The notes under the pieces are model-generated. The model was given only the letters and a program-made list of their open reading frames with translations, had not been told where the DNA came from and did no database searches. Shown here piece by piece: positions 16,911 through 26,373 of a stretch of DNA of 64,000 nucleotides (positions are counted from its first letter, which is position 1; each line of letters starts with the position of its first letter). The position numbers and the translations under genes were made by a program. The DNA comes from JAPPLB01 sp965218555 (GTDB lineage Bacteria > Acidobacteriota > Terriglobia > Bryobacterales > UBA6623), in NCBI GenBank assembly GCA_965218555.1, contig OZ244625.1, positions 1,550,001 through 1,614,000 on the forward strand. The letters run 5' to 3'.

Positions 16911-18581
16911 GGTCGGCAGGCCGCTTGGCTGATTCTGCTGCAGTGCTCGCTGCTGTTCGCTCAGACCTCTGCGCCGGAAGGCCCCACGTTTGTTGACATC
17001 ACCGAGAAATCGGGCGTCGTGTTCCGCAACGAACCGTCGAGGACTTCGGAGAAGTATTTGCTCGAATCGATGGTCGGAGGAGTCGCGGTCTTCGACTACG
17101 ACAACGACGGTCATCTCGACCTCTACTTCGTGAACGGGGCGGCGCTGGAAGATCCCATGCCGCAGGGTGCTCAGCCCCGAAAGGAAGACCCGCGATACTG
17201 GAACCGGCTGTACCGCAACAACGGTGACCTGAAGTTCAGGGACGTGACCGAGCAAGCGGGCGTCTCCGGTCACTCCTACGGACAGGGAGTGGCGGTGGGC
17301 GACTACGACAACGACGGATTCGCGGATCTCTACGTCACGAACTACGGGCGGAACATTCTCTATCGCAACAACGGGAAGGGCGGTTTCCGGGATGTGACCG
17401 AGAGCGCGGGAGTAGCGGCCGGCGAGTGGTCCACCGGGGCTGCTTTTTTCGACTTCGACGCGGACGGCCGGCTGGACCTGGCCGTCGTGCGCTACGTCGA
17501 TTGGGACTTTTCAAGGAACGTCTGGTGCGGTGAGCGCAAACCCGGTTATCGGTCCTACTGTCACCCGGACAACTTCGACCCCATCACACACTTGATCTAT
17601 CGCAACCACGGCGACGGCACGTTCCGGGATGTGACGCCGCAAGCCGGCTTTGCCGATGCGCTCGGCAAGGGCCTCGGTGTCGCCTTCAACGACTTCAACC
17701 TCGACGGCCGGCTCGATCTCTTCATTGCGAACGACTCGGCGCCGCAGCAACTCTTTCAAAACAACGGAGACGGCCGCTTCGAGGAGGTCGGTCTGTTGGC
17801 CGGCGTTGCCTACGACGAGGACGGCAATGTCTTCGCTGGCATGGGAACCGATTTCCTCGACTATGACAACGACGGACGGCCGGAGATCTTCGTCAACGCG
17901 CTGCCTCACCAGAAATACGCTTTGTTCCGCAATCGGGAGGGCGCGTTCGAGTACGCCTCGGGACCGACCGGTGTCAGCTCGATTACCGCTCTGCATTCGG
18001 GTTGGGGCACCAAGTTCATCGACTACGACAACGACGGCTGGAAAGATCTCTTTGTGGCCCAGGGCCATGTGATGGACAACATCGAATTGACGAATCCCTC
18101 CCTGCGGTACAAGGAGCCGCTGCTGCTGCTGCGCAATCGGAACGGGAAGTTTCAGGACGTCTCCGGGCAAAGCGGCGCGGTATTCAGCAAGGCGCTGGCC
18201 GCGCGCGGGGCGGCCTTCGGCGATCTCGACAGCGACGGGTTTATTGACGTGGTCATCAATCGCAACGAGGAGCCCGCCTTACTCCTTCGCAACGAGGGCA
18301 ACGGGAATCATTGGTTGATCGTCGACCTGCTCGGGACACGGAGCAATCGCGGAGGAATAGGAGCCCGTTTGCGGCTTGCAACGCCGGGAGGAGTGGAGCA
18401 GCATCAGATCGCATCCACGGCGGGCAGCTATTTGTCGGCGAGCGACAAGCGGGTCCACTTCGGTCTGGGCGCCGAGAACAAAGCCGCACTGCTCGAGATT
18501 CGCTGGCCGAGCGGCGTTGTTCAGCGCTTGACCGATGTTCGCGCGAATCAGATTCTCAGCGTGACCGAACCCTCGCAGTAG
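16710..18581 (+). CDS. FG-GAP/VCBS repeat protein with ASPIC/UnbV domain; 5' end replaced by a repeat
   Basis: The conserved part starts at about 16923 with a signal-like segment (AAWLILLQCSLLFAQ), then seven FG-GAP repeats such as DYDNDGHLDLYFVNGA, DFDADGRLDLAVVRYV and DYDNDGWKDLFVAQGH, and a C-terminal ASPIC/UnbV domain (GARLRLATPGGVEQHQ, HFGLGAENKAALLEIRWPSG). No in-frame ATG, GTG or TTG is close to the signal segment; the nearest is the ATG at 16710, inside the dispersed repeat, and a GTG at 16536 is also in frame. The repeat has therefore probably removed the native start, and the gene may be silent or translated from an odd start. Confidence 0.75.
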   Translation: MRARCPRSQGADLAAHHDGGGDRLRSSALSFVGEDHPDRHPSHSALFLRNDRRSPPRLPRDFHHGLPGRQAAWLILLQCSLLFAQTSAPEGPTFVDITEKSGVVFRNEPSRTSEKYLLESMVGGVAVFDYDNDGHLDLYFVNGAALEDPMPQGAQPRKEDPRYWNRLYRNNGDLKFRDVTEQAGVSGHSYGQGVAVGDYDNDGFADLYVTNYGRNILYRNNGKGGFRDVTESAGVAAGEWSTGAAFFDFDADGRLDLAVVRYVDWDFSRNVWCGERKPGYRSYCHPDNFDPITHLIYRNHGDGTFRDVTPQAGFADALGKGLGVAFNDFNLDGRLDLFIANDSAPQQLFQNNGDGRFEEVGLLAGVAYDEDGNVFAGMGTDFLDYDNDGRPEIFVNALPHQKYALFRNREGAFEYASGPTGVSSITALHSGWGTKFIDYDNDGWKDLFVAQGHVMDNIELTNPSLRYKEPLLLLRNRNGKFQDVSGQSGAVFSKALAARGAAFGDLDSDGFIDVVINRNEEPALLLRNEGNGNHWLIVDLLGTRSNRGGIGARLRLATPGGVEQHQIASTAGSYLSASDKRVHFGLGAENKAALLEIRWPSGVVQRLTDVRANQILSVTEPSQ

Positions 18582-18623
18582 GTATCGGGGACGGACGGCG
18601 CCGCGGGTCCATCGTTTGGCAGG

Positions 18624-21275
18624 TCAGGATGTCATCCTCCCGAATACGGCTTCGGCGGCTTGGCCGTTCGGAAGCTCGAACGAGCACGAGAAGGGCTGTG
18701 CGTTGCGCGGCGCGGAAACGGTAATCGGGTTGGGAGGAGCCGTCCCTTCCGGCAGGAGCAGGTAGCGCGCATCCCTTTCGGTGGCGAACCTGATGACATC
18801 GTCATCCGACTCCACGATCAACTCATTCTGACGCATGACGGCACACTTGCCACCCCACGGATTGCGCACTCGGCATTCCCCGCCGAGGCGCGCTTCGATT
18901 TCGATGAACTGCGGCCGGCCGGCCTCGATCGCGGCGGCAACGAGAAAGCTTCCCCGGGCAAGCAGCCGAAACGCAGCGTCCCACTCATCGGGCCAGGCGG
19001 GAACGACGCGGATGATCTCCGGTTCGCCGGGCCGGGGCGAGATGCTTTGCATCAGGCCCTCTTGCAAGGCCGTCGTGATGCAACCCAGGTGCTCGATCGA
19101 GTGGGCGGTCACCCCCTCGAAGTTGCTGAAGCCGTTCGGCAAGGGACTAAAGCAGTTGCGGTAATAGCTCGCCAGCAGCAAAGGCAGCTCGTCGCCGCGG
19201 CCGGCTCGTGACTCCATGATCGGGGTCCGGGCCGCGCTGCCGAACGGCTCGCCTTCCAAGATCTTCTGGCGCGAGGGGTTCAACTCCGAGACCTTCAAGG
19301 CGATACGGGTTGTCTCCGTATCTTCGGTCTCCAAGGTCCAGACTTCAAACGGGAACACGGGAAACAGCAGCGCCTCGCCGGGATCCATGTGTCGCCCTGG
19401 AACCTGACCCAAGTGTCCGATCGACCAGACGTCATCCGCGATGGTGCCGCCTGCAAGGGCTTTGGACTTCGGGTCGCGTCCCATCGGGAAAGGCGCCAGA
19501 TGATCAAGCAACTCTCGCCACTCTTCTCGAAGCTCCGCATCAAGATCAAGGATCTCGGCGGCGCGAATCGCCAGAGGCGCTGTGCCGCGGATCGCCGCCA
19601 GGTCGATGTTCCCGTCGTCGACCCCCCAGAAGGCCTCGTGCTGATTGAGGCCATAGAAGTGGTAGAGGCCATCGTCTTCTTTTCGCGCCAAGCTGCGGTA
19701 GAACTCGAGCGTCGTCTTCAACAACGGATAGGCATGGGTGCGCAGCCACTCGTTGTCGCCGCTATAGCGGTATCTCCACCACGCCGCGACGGCAATCTCG
19801 CTTCCGGAAGAAGCGATGTGGCTTACCCACGAATACCGCCCCTTCGCGATATGGGGCGGCTTGCGGTCATCGGCCATCTGCGTCAACACGCATTCATACT
19901 GTCCGAAGGAGCGGGCGCGGCCGGAAAACTCGGTGTTCGTCTTGATCCCCTGATAGACATCGAAATACTCCGACGCCACGTCGCCGGGCAGCTCCACCGG
20001 CCCGTCGAAGGGACCGGCTTCGAGGAAGTAGGCGCCCGAAGCTTTCCAGCGTTGACGCGCAGCGCGCTCGCAGGCCGGAATTTGCTGTACGTACATGTCG
20101 AAGAAGGGCGCGGTCAGGTCGATGGCGTTCGAAGCAAAAAGCGGGAAGTGAGATATCTCGGTGGTCCATACCCAGAATTGGGCTCCCCACCTGCGCTGAT
20201 CGCCATCGACGGCGAATAGCGACGCATTCCACTTGGCCGGCAGCGGTCCGCGAGAGGTGGCGGCCATGCAGTAGAGGTGATACATGCGGATGCGCGCTAT
20301 GAACTCGCCGATGCCGTCACGGCTCGAGACGTTGACGAAGCTTCGTGACCAGAAGTCTTCCCACCACGTCCGGTGCCGTGCATGCAACTCCGCCAGCGGC
20401 ACGTCCGCCGTTTCAGCGAGGAGCTCGGTTGCCCGCGAGCGGACATCGGTCTCTCTCTGCCACGCCGCCGCGAATGAGATGTAGACGGTTACTTTGCCCT
20501 TCGCGGCGGGCATGGCGATGACGCGGGATTTGTCGTCGGCGGTTTCGACCGAAACATCTCGTCCCACCGCCCTCACGGCGGCCGACGACGAGCAGAAGTG
20601 ATCCGCCTCGCTGAACTGCTGGGTGACGGCCGCTTCCCCCGCAGCTTGCTCGAATTCGTAGCGCGCGATGTGCTCGCCCGTCTTGACTTCCGGCTCTCGC
20701 CACATCGAGAGAGTGACTCGGATCGGTTGCGGCTGGGGACGGCGGTCGTCGATTTCGGCGATGAGCACGTCGGTGTCCGCTGCCGCGAAGCAACGCACGG
20801 TCAGGTTGTCGCCCTCGATGGTGTCTTCAGCGCGATAGAGCGACAGCCGCTGCTCGAACCCCCGCTCCCCGCTGAAGGCTGCTCCGCCGGCGTCGATGCT
20901 CACTTGGGCGCAACCCCCGCAATAATCGGCCGGTCCGTCGCGGGGTCCCTTGTGATTGCGATTCACCGCAAAAACGTCATTGCGATTGATCTGCATGCGG
21001 ACTCGATCGGGTTCCGTCCAGATCATCGTCCCCATGCGGCCATTGCCGATGGGATGCCCTTCGACGGGCTCCGCCGCCGGGCTCAGGTAGATCAGATCCG
21101 CGGACGAGACCAGAGCGCCGGTATCGACATCGAGCAAGGAACCTTCTTCCCGGGGCGCGCAGCCGGGCTGCAGGAGCGTTGACCCGACAACAGCGCCGAG
21201 GCCGCCGAGGAAGGTGCGGCGTGGTATATATGGAGCGGATTGCTTGACGGGCATAGGTTTTCTCTTTTCCTCCAT
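18624..21275 (-). CDS. Six-hairpin glycosidase-like lipoprotein (GH95/DUF5703 type)
   Basis: 883 residues. The N-terminus PRRTFLGGLGAVVGSTLLQPGC has a twin-arginine-like pair and a lipobox, so export and lipid anchoring are likely. Residues ~60-110 (HPIGNGRMGTMIWTEPD, QINRNDVFAVNRNHKG) match the N-terminal beta domain of GH95-like/DUF5703 proteins. The middle is an (alpha/alpha)6 barrel (WWEDFWSRSFVNVSS, WNASLFAVDGDQRRWGAQFW, GLNQHEAFWGVDDGNIDL), and the end is a beta domain. Known GH95 enzymes are fucosidases or galactosidases; substrate here is unknown. A second ATG at 21254 is possible. It is divergent from the sialidase, 44 bases away, suggesting shared control and linked glycan use. Confidence 0.75.
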   Translation of the reverse strand: MEEKRKPMPVKQSAPYIPRRTFLGGLGAVVGSTLLQPGCAPREEGSLLDVDTGALVSSADLIYLSPAAEPVEGHPIGNGRMGTMIWTEPDRVRMQINRNDVFAVNRNHKGPRDGPADYCGGCAQVSIDAGGAAFSGERGFEQRLSLYRAEDTIEGDNLTVRCFAAADTDVLIAEIDDRRPQPQPIRVTLSMWREPEVKTGEHIARYEFEQAAGEAAVTQQFSEADHFCSSSAAVRAVGRDVSVETADDKSRVIAMPAAKGKVTVYISFAAAWQRETDVRSRATELLAETADVPLAELHARHRTWWEDFWSRSFVNVSSRDGIGEFIARIRMYHLYCMAATSRGPLPAKWNASLFAVDGDQRRWGAQFWVWTTEISHFPLFASNAIDLTAPFFDMYVQQIPACERAARQRWKASGAYFLEAGPFDGPVELPGDVASEYFDVYQGIKTNTEFSGRARSFGQYECVLTQMADDRKPPHIAKGRYSWVSHIASSGSEIAVAAWWRYRYSGDNEWLRTHAYPLLKTTLEFYRSLARKEDDGLYHFYGLNQHEAFWGVDDGNIDLAAIRGTAPLAIRAAEILDLDAELREEWRELLDHLAPFPMGRDPKSKALAGGTIADDVWSIGHLGQVPGRHMDPGEALLFPVFPFEVWTLETEDTETTRIALKVSELNPSRQKILEGEPFGSAARTPIMESRAGRGDELPLLLASYYRNCFSPLPNGFSNFEGVTAHSIEHLGCITTALQEGLMQSISPRPGEPEIIRVVPAWPDEWDAAFRLLARGSFLVAAAIEAGRPQFIEIEARLGGECRVRNPWGGKCAVMRQNELIVESDDDVIRFATERDARYLLLPEGTAPPNPITVSAPRNAQPFSCSFELPNGQAAEAVFGRMTS

Positions 21276-21319
21276 TGAGCCTGCGAGTCAGTCTACGAAA
21301 AAGTGAGCGCGGTGTAAGC

Positions 21320-23185
21320 ATGCACATGCGTCCGAAACCGTCATTCGTGTCATGGAGCGCCCTGGCAGCCCTCCTCATTTTGGCTGCTTGCGGGGACGCC
21401 CCGGTCGCCGAGCCATCCCGACTGCCCAGCGCGCCGCTGCCCCGCACACTCACAGCCGAGAACGCCGAGGAAGATCTGTTTCAGGGGATGGCTCATCTGT
21501 TTACCATCCCCGACTACTTCGACTACGGGCTTTTCGAGCCGCAAGAATGCACCGAACTGCCCGGCAAGCTCTTCCGGGCGCGGGCAAAGGGCGCCAAGTG
21601 CTCCTCCGCTTTCCTCATCAGCGGCAAGGACCACTGGCACGCCGGGCAAGCGAATGATCTGCGCTTTGAAGCGGGCCGGCTGTACGCGGCCTGGCGCGTG
21701 CAGCGCCCCGAGCAACTGACCCCGGGCGGGAAGTATTCCTACGTCTTCCCCAATGGGGGTCCCTGGGAGATCTGGATGGAGGCTGATGAGTCCGGCGAGG
21801 CTGTCTGGAGGATCCAGCGATCGTCGGGCGGCGAAACGGTGATCGAGACGGTTGCCGCCGGACCGCCGTCTGACGGCTGGGACGACGTTCGGCTCACGCT
21901 CGAGCCGACCGCCCTCGAGATCGAGTGGAACCGGGACAGGACCGAGCGGTTCGCGCACGGACCCTATCCACAAACCTTCCGCATGCATGTGGGTGCGGTG
22001 CAACCGGACCCCGAAGGCCCCGAAGTCGTTTCGTCATACCGTCATTTCTTCCTCAACCGCTTCCCCTTTCCTTATTCGGAAGAAGATATGGGGCCGGACG
22101 GTCCGGAAGACATTCGTCCCGAGGACGAAATGATTCGCAACTTCGCTGTCGAGGCGACCCCACAGTCTCCCCGCCACTCCGAGGGCGACATCATCGAGTT
22201 GAAGAACGGTTCATTGCTACTCGTTTGGAGCGACTACTTCGACGGCGAGGGCTGGGACCGTTCGCCCGCCCGGCTGAGCGCCAAGGTATCGAATGACGGC
22301 GGCCTCACCTGGGGCGAGCCCTGGACAGCCGTCGAGTACGACCCGGAAAGCCCCGCCGGAAATGTCATGTCCGCCAGCCTCGTCCGCGCCGCCAACGGCG
22401 ACATCTTGATGGCCTATCACGGCGAGATGCCTTCGATGAAGGAGGAAGGCACTCTCTTGCGGCAATCGAGCGACGAAGGACGAACGTGGAGCGAGGCGCG
22501 GCAGATCAGTCCCGACAACGGCAACCCTCACGCGGCGAACAACGACTGCTTCCGCCGGTTGAAGAGCGGTCGTATTCTGCTTTCGAGCCGCGAGTACATC
22601 GACGGCGTTCGCTGGCCGTACGCGCTCTACTCCGACGATGACGGCGAAACATGGATCGCGGGTCAAAAGACTCCCGCCCCCGATCTCACGCCGAAGCAGG
22701 TGGAAGGGCAAAACGTCAACGAGCCGACGACCTCGGAACTGCCGGACGGCCGGTTGCTCATGAAGATGCGCTCGATCGCCGGAGGGCACTTCTTCTCCTA
22801 TTCCGATGACGAAGGCGAGACCTGGTCGAAGCCCTATCTGTCGCCGCTCCGGGGAATCGTCGCTCCCGGATACGTGGGAACCATTCCGTCGACGGGAGAC
22901 ACGCTGGCGATCTGGTCCCGCGGGTTGACGGGCCGCACGCCTCTGAACTCGGCGGTCTCCCGCGATGGAGGCAAGACCTGGAGCCCGGTCAAGTATCTCG
23001 ATCGCAGCGAATATCACGGCTACGGCTACACCAGTGTCGACTACGTCGGAGAACGCGTCGTGATCACTACGATGCGCTACCCGCAGTTCTCTTCCATCGA
23101 GCGGTTTGTCGTTCAGCCGGGCTATTCCGACTTGCTGTTCCTGTCGTTGCCCGTCGACTGGTTCTATCGTTTCCCTGATGACTAG
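21320..23185 (+). CDS. Sialidase-like lipoprotein with Asp-box repeats
   Basis: 621 residues from the ATG at 21320; upstream TTG starts are unlikely. MHMRPKPSFVSWSALAALLI is followed by a lipobox (LAAC). Residues ~40-250 look like a lectin-type beta domain. The rest is a six-bladed sialidase propeller with five Asp boxes: SNDGGLTWGE, SSDEGRTWSEA, SDDDGETWIAG, SDDEGETWSKP and SRDGGKTWSPV. Exo-sialidase activity is possible, but many such proteins in this group act on other sugars. It is divergently transcribed from the glycosidase-like gene at 18624-21275. Confidence 0.8.
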   Translation: MHMRPKPSFVSWSALAALLILAACGDAPVAEPSRLPSAPLPRTLTAENAEEDLFQGMAHLFTIPDYFDYGLFEPQECTELPGKLFRARAKGAKCSSAFLISGKDHWHAGQANDLRFEAGRLYAAWRVQRPEQLTPGGKYSYVFPNGGPWEIWMEADESGEAVWRIQRSSGGETVIETVAAGPPSDGWDDVRLTLEPTALEIEWNRDRTERFAHGPYPQTFRMHVGAVQPDPEGPEVVSSYRHFFLNRFPFPYSEEDMGPDGPEDIRPEDEMIRNFAVEATPQSPRHSEGDIIELKNGSLLLVWSDYFDGEGWDRSPARLSAKVSNDGGLTWGEPWTAVEYDPESPAGNVMSASLVRAANGDILMAYHGEMPSMKEEGTLLRQSSDEGRTWSEARQISPDNGNPHAANNDCFRRLKSGRILLSSREYIDGVRWPYALYSDDDGETWIAGQKTPAPDLTPKQVEGQNVNEPTTSELPDGRLLMKMRSIAGGHFFSYSDDEGETWSKPYLSPLRGIVAPGYVGTIPSTGDTLAIWSRGLTGRTPLNSAVSRDGGKTWSPVKYLDRSEYHGYGYTSVDYVGERVVITTMRYPQFSSIERFVVQPGYSDLLFLSLPVDWFYRFPDD

Positions 23186-23204
23186 AGCCTGAATACACTA
23201 TAAC

Positions 23205-23239
23205 TTGACTTTTTTATTCGTCTTTTATTCGCTATACTG
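23205..23239 (+). promoter_or_regulatory. AT-rich promoter-like stretch before the nuclease-methyltransferase gene
   Basis: A TTGACT box (about 23206), a direct repeat of TTTTATTCG and a TATACT box (about 23237) stand out against the GC-rich background, ending about 12 bases before the ATG at 23254. The 22-base spacing between the boxes is longer than usual. Confidence 0.35.
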
Positions 23240-23253
23240 AGCAGCGGTGCTAC

Positions 23254-26136
23254 ATGAGAAAAGCGGACCACGTTCACCATGCTGCGGAATCTGGCGGGAG
23301 CGCCCGTGATAGCGATGGATGGAAGACCACAGGGATGGCAATCCGTGAAGAAGTCGTAAACACCCTCCTGGCCGAATTACTCCGCGACCGACAGGTATGG
23401 GCCAAGGCGGAGCGACGGAGTCGTGAGGGCGTCCCGGATCTTCGCGTGGAGTTGCCGGGTGGTGACGCGGTCATCGCGGAGTGTAAGTGGGGCGACGCGG
23501 CCGGACCTCTGAAACGTCAGCTAAGCGATCGGGTCGGAGGCTTCCCCGAAGCCATCGGCGTGTTCGGTGTCCTCTACCCCGACAGACTGAGGCGTGAGGA
23601 GGACACCCGCGCAGAACTCGTCGGCGCGACGGACATTCGATGGTGGCTGCACGGCTCCCGCGGGAAGATCGTGTTGGACCCGACTGTCCACTGCGGGTCC
23701 GTCGCCGAATTCGCCGACCACGTGTGCGCGATTCCGCTGGAAATGGAAGGCGAGGACCGGCTGGCAGCCGCGATCGACATCATCAAATACGCGCTGACCC
23801 AATCAGTTAACGTGTTCCACCGTCACAGCCGCATCGCTCGGCGCATCGCCGACATGATCGCCCGTACAGACCAGGAGAAAAACTATGCGGCAGCCCTGCA
23901 TATCGGTTGTCTGGTACTCTTCAACGCCATCGCCTTCCAGGACCGACTGTCCGCGGCCAGACCCGATGTCGCGACGGTACGTGAATCGCTTCGTCAGGAC
24001 GTTCCCGGGATGCTTGATGCTTGGCGTCGCATCTGCGACGAGATCGACTACGTCCCTGTCTTCGAGTTGGCGATCGACATCCTCGCAGTGGTGGCCGACG
24101 GGCCGGATTACATTCAGGCCCAGGGCATCGCCCCCTTGGTTCGGGCAGTCGAAAAAACCCGTCAACTGAAGGGACATGACCTTTCGGGGCGCCTTTTCCA
24201 CACCCTGCTGAGCGACGCCAAGTTTACCGGTGCGTATTACACGTCAGTGCCATCGGCCACCCTGCTGACCCGGCTGGTGTTCCACGATTGGCCGGGCGGT
24301 GTCGACTGGAGCGATCATGAGTTTCCTTCCTCGCTCGATGTCGCCGATTTGGCATGCGGCACGGGAACGCTGCTGATGGCAGTGGCGACGGAGGTGGAGC
24401 GAAGGCACACAGCGGCCGGTGGCCGCAATGCGCCTAAACTGCACAAGGCGATGGTGGAACAAGCCCTTCACGGATACGACGTACAGCTCTCTGCCGTACA
24501 CTTTGCCGCCGTCAGTCTCGCGATGCTGAACCCGGACATCCAGTTCGACCGTATGGATCTGAACGTGATGCCTCTCGGGATAGAGGGATCGATCGTGTCG
24601 CTCGGCTCGCTCGACTTTCTGGGTAAGGATACCGTCGCAGTGCAATACGCCTTGTCCGTCGAGCATGTCGGCGTGGGCATGCAGGATCCTAAGCGAGTCT
24701 CCGCACGCGGCACTAAGGGCGCATTGGAGGGCGTGACCGCCACCCTGCCGATGCTCGATCTGGCGATCATGAACCCGCCGTTCACCCGCTCCGTCGGTGG
24801 CAACCTGCTGTTCGGTAGCCTGCCCGCGCCGGAACGGGGAAAACTGCAGAAGGAACTCTCGCGCCGCCTGAAGACGAGACACGCATCTGCTACGGCCGGG
24901 CTCGGCGCCGCGTTCGTAGCGGCGGCAGCGCCTAGGCTTCGGCCTGGCGAGGGGCGTTTGGCGCTCGTGCTGCCAGCGAGCGTTTGCACCGGCCCGTCAT
25001 GGGAACCGACCCGTTCCCTCGTGGAGCGTGATTTCGCCCTTGACATCGTGATCGCATCCCACGATCCGATGCGTTGGAACTTCTCGGATAGCACCGACCT
25101 CTCCGAGGCACTTCTGATCGCGACTCGCCGTCCCGAGAAAGATGCCGACGACGAACGCCGCACCACCTTCGTCAACCTCTGGCGGAATCCAGACAGTGTT
25201 CTGGACGCTCACCGTGTCGCTCAGGCAGTTACATCGACGACGCCAGCCAAGCTGGAGGAGCCCGGCACGGCCCTGCTGTCCGTTAATGACCGGCACGTCG
25301 GTGAGATGGTCTCCATCCCCGAATCGAAGATCGCAGGCTCACAGTGGACCGGTGTGCAGTTCGCCCGCACCGACGTGATTCGGAGTGCTCTCCGGCTGCT
25401 CGAAAAAGGAGAAGTGTGGATTGCCGGTGAAAGTATGACCGCCACCATTCCTCTCTGCCGGCTCGATGAACTTGGCGAAATCGGTCCCGACCGCCGTGAC
25501 ATGTGGGACGGCTTCGAGCGCACCGACACGGTGACTGCCTATCCGATGGTGGCAAACCACGACACAGAGCAGCGAACGCGTCTGGTTACCGTGCCGGACA
25601 CATACCTTGCCCCTCTTGTCAAACCCCGACCGGGCCGCCACCTGAAACCGATTGCTCAGCTGTGGCCGAAGGCAGGCCGGCTGTTCGTCGCAGAGCGGCT
25701 CTGGCTAGAAACAACGAGGATAATCGCCATGCGATCGGACACGAAAGCCCTGTCCAATGTATGGTGGCCAATCAACATGGGAGACATCTCAATCGAGAAG
25801 TCGCTGACGGTCTGGCTTAACTCTAGCCTGGGCCTTCTGACGTACCTGACCCGGAGAACTAGCACCAGAGGCGGATGGGTCGCCGTGAAGAAAGCCGACT
25901 TGGGTACCCTGCCAGTCCCGGACCTGCGAAAACTTACGGCTTCGCAGCGTCAACACTTGTCGAACCTGCTCGACCGACTGGCAAAATCCGATTTCGAGCG
26001 GCTGCCCAGAATGTCACGATGTCCTGCACGGAAGGCGTTGGACGATGAACTCTCCAGAGTGCTGGGTCTGCCCGGTCTCGGAACTCTCCGTGTGTTGCTG
26101 GCATCGGAGCCTGTTGTATCTAACGCGCGTTTGTAG
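23254..26136 (+). CDS. Nuclease-methyltransferase fusion protein (type IIG/type I-like N6-adenine methylase)
   Basis: 960 residues; an internal ATG at 23335 (MAIREEVVNTLLAELLRD) may be the true start. N-terminal PD-(D/E)xK-like site: VPDLRVELPGG then VIAECKWG (Asp ~61, Glu ~75, Lys ~77). A helical middle segment follows. The methylase core has SGRLFHTLLSDAKFTGAYYT, motif I DLACGTGTLL (~365) and catalytic motif IV IMNPPF (~505). The C-terminal 300 residues look like a target-recognition region. One chain thus carries cutting, methylation and recognition. It is followed after 60 bases by a small truncated gene of a family that I recall as a frequent neighbour of such proteins. Which site it reads is unknown. 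Confidence 0.75.
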   Translation: MRKADHVHHAAESGGSARDSDGWKTTGMAIREEVVNTLLAELLRDRQVWAKAERRSREGVPDLRVELPGGDAVIAECKWGDAAGPLKRQLSDRVGGFPEAIGVFGVLYPDRLRREEDTRAELVGATDIRWWLHGSRGKIVLDPTVHCGSVAEFADHVCAIPLEMEGEDRLAAAIDIIKYALTQSVNVFHRHSRIARRIADMIARTDQEKNYAAALHIGCLVLFNAIAFQDRLSAARPDVATVRESLRQDVPGMLDAWRRICDEIDYVPVFELAIDILAVVADGPDYIQAQGIAPLVRAVEKTRQLKGHDLSGRLFHTLLSDAKFTGAYYTSVPSATLLTRLVFHDWPGGVDWSDHEFPSSLDVADLACGTGTLLMAVATEVERRHTAAGGRNAPKLHKAMVEQALHGYDVQLSAVHFAAVSLAMLNPDIQFDRMDLNVMPLGIEGSIVSLGSLDFLGKDTVAVQYALSVEHVGVGMQDPKRVSARGTKGALEGVTATLPMLDLAIMNPPFTRSVGGNLLFGSLPAPERGKLQKELSRRLKTRHASATAGLGAAFVAAAAPRLRPGEGRLALVLPASVCTGPSWEPTRSLVERDFALDIVIASHDPMRWNFSDSTDLSEALLIATRRPEKDADDERRTTFVNLWRNPDSVLDAHRVAQAVTSTTPAKLEEPGTALLSVNDRHVGEMVSIPESKIAGSQWTGVQFARTDVIRSALRLLEKGEVWIAGESMTATIPLCRLDELGEIGPDRRDMWDGFERTDTVTAYPMVANHDTEQRTRLVTVPDTYLAPLVKPRPGRHLKPIAQLWPKAGRLFVAERLWLETTRIIAMRSDTKALSNVWWPINMGDISIEKSLTVWLNSSLGLLTYLTRRTSTRGGWVAVKKADLGTLPVPDLRKLTASQRQHLSNLLDRLAKSDFERLPRMSRCPARKALDDELSRVLGLPGLGTLRVLLASEPVVSNARL

Positions 26137-26196
26137 GAGACTGGTGTCGGCCTTGCACGTCAAGAAATCGAGTCCTATAAGGACAGTGAAATTCTC

Positions 26197-26373
26197 ATGA
26201 GGCCAGATTTTTCAGAGTTCTCCTATGGGTTCGCTGTAACGAACGAACTGACCGAATTCTTAAGACCTTTGATGAGGGTGGCGCCGATCTTCCCTTCACT
26301 CCGACAGGAAGGTGCATCTGGCGGGGGTTACGACCTATTGAGTCCCGCAAAGTATTATGACACCTTTTGGTAA
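26197..26373 (+). pseudogene. Partner gene of the nuclease-methylase, truncated by IS630
   Basis: A 58-codon frame begins MRPDFSEFSYGFAVTNELTE and contains VAPIFPSLRQEGASGGGYDL. This N-terminus is that of a family of uncharacterised proteins, several hundred residues long, that I associate with restriction-type methylases. The native sequence stops at about 26337, where the IS630 inverted repeat and TA duplication begin; the last 10-11 codons belong to the IS. The remainder beyond 27441 is not clearly recognisable (SYGAPAPALI then a stop). The gene was co-transcribed with the fusion protein and is now broken. Confidence 0.6.
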
